DNA from: a virus
Virus record (IMG/VR): IMGVR_UViG_3300007538_000244
Span: 1-20,557 of that record
Strand: one strand, 5' to 3'
Length of the DNA stretch: 20,557 bases
The notes beneath the pieces were generated by a model. It saw only the letters and a program-made list of their open reading frames with translations, ran no database searches and was not told the origin of the DNA. A program made the position numbers and the translations under genes. This document shows positions 18,915 through 20,557 of the stretch, piece after piece. Every line of letters starts with the position of its first letter. Within the stretch, counting starts at the first letter, position 1.

Positions 18915-19541
18915 ATGGGCGGTTCCAGACCCTCTGCGCCTGTCACTTATATTCCAGAGCCGGCCACTCCTAGCCTGTTTATCTCCACTGTTCCGGAGGA
19001 GGATTATCAGCGTGCAGATGATCTGATTAAGCGGACCGAAGAAATGCGCCAGGAGTTGATCCGGAAGCGCTATAAGGAAGTTGGTACATCCGAAGAACTG
19101 GGTGAGCGCCAAGCAGGTATTCGTGCCCAAGAAGCTGCATCTTATCTTGCTTCTCTTCCGCGAGGTGATCGTTATTTAGCAAATATTACCGGCGTAGCGA
19201 ATCAATATCGTCCAGCTATTGATCAAGCTGGTACTCGTCTAACTCAAGCTCAGCAAGATTATGCTCGAGCAATTGAGGAAACCAAAAAATCAAGAGAAGC
19301 TCCGACACCTGAGCCGGCACCTGAGCCGACACCTGAGCCGACACCTGAGCCGACACCGGAGCCTACGCCTACGCCTGCACCTGCTCCGCAAGAGAAGTTT
19401 ATTACAGGTTATGACATTATGGAGAGGAGGAATCCTAATCCAAAAATGGGCGTAGGCTACACGACTCAAAGATATAAAGTCCCCATTTACAATGACGGAA
19501 CTCGTGGTCAACCGATAGCACAACGAGGTCTTTTTTCCTAG
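18915..19541 (+). CDS. Virion-like protein with Pro-Glu-Pro-Thr linker
   Basis: A 208-residue protein starting MGGSRPSAPVTYIPEPATPS. A long charged helical region follows (EDYQRADDLIKRTEEMRQEL, QQDYARAIEETKKSREA). Residues about 131-158 are a PEPT/PAPA repeat tract. The C-terminus is RRNPNPKMGVGYTTQRYKVP and ends GLFS. Helix plus stiff Pro/Glu linker plus short basic end suggests a structural or tail-assembly protein that spans a distance. The start is set by the divergent layout. The stop is TAG, and it ends 10 bases from the antitoxin-like gene's end. Confidence 0.7.
   Translation: MGGSRPSAPVTYIPEPATPSLFISTVPEEDYQRADDLIKRTEEMRQELIRKRYKEVGTSEELGERQAGIRAQEAASYLASLPRGDRYLANITGVANQYRPAIDQAGTRLTQAQQDYARAIEETKKSREAPTPEPAPEPTPEPTPEPTPEPTPTPAPAPQEKFITGYDIMERRNPNPKMGVGYTTQRYKVPIYNDGTRGQPIAQRGLFS
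19305..19388 (+). repeat. 12-bp tandem repeats encoding PEPT/PEPA
   Basis: Five copies of a 12-base unit (ACACCTGAGCCG, with variants GCACCTGAGCCG and ACACCGGAGCCT) occupy 19305-19364, then a degenerate Thr-Pro/Ala-Pro tract runs to 19388. They encode a rigid Pro/Glu spacer within the 18915 gene. Copy number is likely to vary between relatives by slippage. Confidence 0.85.
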
Positions 19542-19551
19542 TTAATCATGT

Positions 19552-19791
19552 TTAAATCTCGAGCTTAGGTTCAGCATCGCCTAAGTACTGAATAGGTAAA
19601 GGAGCAGGGTCGATTGTCGGTTCTTCGACCCACTCTTGGTAGGTTTCTTTGAGGACTTCGTACTCCTCATGTGGGACCAGCATGAAGTCGCCTTTTTCTG
19701 TTTGAATACGGTAGTACTGCTTGTTTTCTGACACGTCGTCCAGTATCTCATCGAAATTAGCTTCAAGATCCTTTAGCGTGATGATTTTCAT
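19552..19791 (-). CDS. Phd/YefM-like antitoxin (orphan)
   Basis: A 79-residue protein starting MKIITLKDLEANFDEILDDV, then SENKQYYRIQTEKGDFMLVP and HEEYEVLKETYQEWVEEP. The opening MKxIxLxxxxxNxxxIxxxV, the GDFMLVPxEEYExLxE segment and the length fit the Phd/YefM fold, which binds its own operator and neutralises a toxin. The tail (TIDPAPLPIQYLGDAEPKLE) is longer than usual. No toxin gene is adjacent: the upstream neighbour is a virion-like protein. It may block host toxin-antitoxin defence or act as a regulator. An inverted repeat sits directly before its start. Confidence 0.72.
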   Translation of the reverse strand: MKIITLKDLEANFDEILDDVSENKQYYRIQTEKGDFMLVPHEEYEVLKETYQEWVEEPTIDPAPLPIQYLGDAEPKLEI

Positions 19792-19828
19792 GGTTAGGTA
19801 AGCAGCCTTAGTAGCTTAACACCTAACC
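19792..19828 (-). promoter_or_regulatory. Inverted repeat abutting the antitoxin-like start
   Basis: GGTTAGGT (19792-19799) and ACCTAACC (19821-19828) pair perfectly. Inside, AAGC (19800-19803) pairs with GCTT (19814-19817), with three extra bases (AAC) on one side. The start codon lies immediately after on the minus strand. AAGG in the loop region is the only ribosome-site candidate, at a long distance of 14 bases. It could be an operator bound by the Phd-like protein or an RNA stem that limits translation. Confidence 0.6.
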
Positions 19829-19838
19829 TTAATAATGG

Positions 19839-20504
19839 TTACAATGAGCCAAAATCGATTGTTTCTTCGGCGCCCTCAGTCAAAAACCTAAAGTTGAGTG
19901 AGTCCTCTACAACTTCATTAACGAATCGCCAGTCGGTGAGCGCAATAGCTACACTAATTGAATAAGTCGTCTCAAGATATCGAATATCATTCGTGATTAA
20001 AAAGAGATACTCCCCAGGATCCAAGCGGACGTTAGGGTAGTCTCTAATTGGAGTTGTTATTTCTTCGTAATCGATTGAAGTCGAAGTGTAAACATATCCT
20101 TGATCGTTAATGGGAAGTTCTTTGCGTCTGCTCCCATCTTCAATCTTGTAGAACGCTAAAAGTGTATTCTTATTAGTATTTTCGGTGTACGAAAACTGAC
20201 TAAAGTTCTGAGTGAATTGAACAGAGCGCGGTCGGCGTAATTTAATCCGATAGAAGGTGGATTGCCGCCGAGACAATCCACCGTGACTATTGGTCAGCGG
20301 TACAATTCGAAATATACTTGAGAAATCTCCGAGATCAATTGCAGTATAGATTGAATCCCCTGGGGTGGGCGGTAGAGGATCGCTGCCGTAATAAGAGGTA
20401 GGCCCGTAAGCAGTCGGGCCTGTACCTCCGGTTGGATAAGACTCAACAGTTCCTAAATTGACGAGGCCCTGGTTATTGGGTATGGTTGTCAGAAATCTAG
20501 CCAC
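19839..20504 (-). CDS. Virion/tail-like protein
   Basis: A 221-residue protein from GTG 20504. It begins MARFLTTIPNNQGLVNLGTV, followed by a Gly/Pro/Tyr-rich spacer (YPTGGTGPTAYGPTSYYGSD). A beta-rich part (STFYRIKLRRPRSVQFTQNF, EEITTPIRDYPNVRLDPGEY, LFLITNDIRYLETTYSISVA) resembles PPC-like or jelly-roll domains found in secreted and virion proteins. The end is NFRFLTEGAEETIDFGSL. Its context, just after a gene ending in LAGLAW, suggests a second structural block on the minus strand. No specific homolog is recognised. Confidence 0.68.
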   Translation of the reverse strand: MARFLTTIPNNQGLVNLGTVESYPTGGTGPTAYGPTSYYGSDPLPPTPGDSIYTAIDLGDFSSIFRIVPLTNSHGGLSRRQSTFYRIKLRRPRSVQFTQNFSQFSYTENTNKNTLLAFYKIEDGSRRKELPINDQGYVYTSTSIDYEEITTPIRDYPNVRLDPGEYLFLITNDIRYLETTYSISVAIALTDWRFVNEVVEDSLNFRFLTEGAEETIDFGSL

Positions 20505-20523
20505 TACTTGTTTTCAGGTCTTT

Positions 20524-20557
20524 TTACCATGCTAGGCCAGCTAGTCTTTCTGGCAGT
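20524..20557 (-). CDS. 3' end of an upstream minus-strand gene (partial)
   Basis: A minus-strand frame enters at the right edge and encodes LPERLAGLAW before TAA at 20526-20524, 19 bases upstream of the next minus gene's start. The spacing fits a continuing minus-strand operon. Ten residues cannot identify the product. Confidence 0.4.
   Translation of the reverse strand, partial: LPERLAGLAW

Noticed and set aside
18860-18946. Longer start for the 18470 minus-strand gene
   Set aside because: It would overlap the divergent virion gene and fill the only space for promoters. The added residues do not look like a domain.
19290-19523. Minus-strand frame with a long Arg/Cys/Leu repeat
   Set aside because: It is the reverse reading of the 12-base Pro-Glu-Pro-Thr repeat and has no independent support.
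1-20557. Genome-wide reassignment of TAG
   Set aside because: TAG ends several well-placed genes (2339, 6151, 6981, 13418, 19541) with the next start a few bases away or a convergent gene just beyond. Reading through the TAG at 6149 gives an unrelated-looking peptide that stops soon after.

Overview
The window looks like part of the genome of a tailed bacteriophage of cyanobacteria (a cyanophage), or a metagenomic contig of one. The reasons are a nearly gapless layout of small genes, many with 2-8 nt start/stop overlaps; a set of fibre and virion proteins of cyanophage type (an Mtd_N-like fibre N-terminus, a fibre opening with YIGNQLQT, tail-assembly-chaperone-like proteins); several peptidoglycan hydrolases; and accessory genes common in cyanophages (2OG-Fe(II)/prolyl-4-hydroxylase-like oxygenase, HNH endonucleases, a tRNA, small lysine-rich DUF5872-like proteins, and a possible NblA-like protein). 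I see no integrase, replication gene, CRISPR array or insertion sequence. The host is inferred from gene content only.

Layout. (1) 1-2876, + strand: the end of an upstream gene, a probable virion protein, two consecutive cell-wall hydrolases (transglycosylase-like and M15 peptidase-like) that share a C-terminal tail motif, and a run of tiny lysine-rich proteins that includes a DUF5872-type protein split over two overlapping genes. (2) 2899-9592, + strand: virion, tail and fibre genes. The largest is a 770-aa protein with three copies of a small beta domain (a fourth is in the 2899 gene) and a SWIM-type CxC...CxH zinc-binding signature. This block also holds a 110-codon reading frame broken by two in-frame TAG codons (7745-8074), a one-repeat remnant of a fibre repeat protein, and one minus-strand membrane/coiled-coil gene. 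(3) 9589-11134: a lysis cassette, with a small membrane protein (holin candidate) followed by a two-enzyme endolysin (GH24 lysozyme plus C39-like peptidase). (4) 11166-16829: a mixed-strand accessory region with two HNH endonucleases flanking a tRNA-Leu(UAA), a Dps-like ferritin, a 2OG-Fe(II) oxygenase, an NblA-like small protein behind a near-consensus sigma-70 promoter, another GH24-like lysozyme, and an Nmad1/DUF1599-like protein. (5) 16822-18859, minus strand: a compact cluster with a Dam-type methyltransferase-like protein whose catalytic motif is altered, plus three unknowns. (6) 18915-20557: a + strand virion-like protein with a Pro-Glu-Pro-Thr linker, then a minus-strand Phd/YefM-like orphan antitoxin preceded directly by an inverted repeat, a virion-like protein, and the end of a further gene.

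Working together, regions 1-3 supply virion, fibre and lysis functions. Regions 4-5 look like host-takeover and nucleic-acid modification or mobility cargo. The most unusual single item is the amber-interrupted tail-assembly-chaperone-like frame. TAG is used as an ordinary stop elsewhere in the window, so this is either a local double readthrough or a fresh pseudogene. All family names rest on motifs read by eye; no database search was run.
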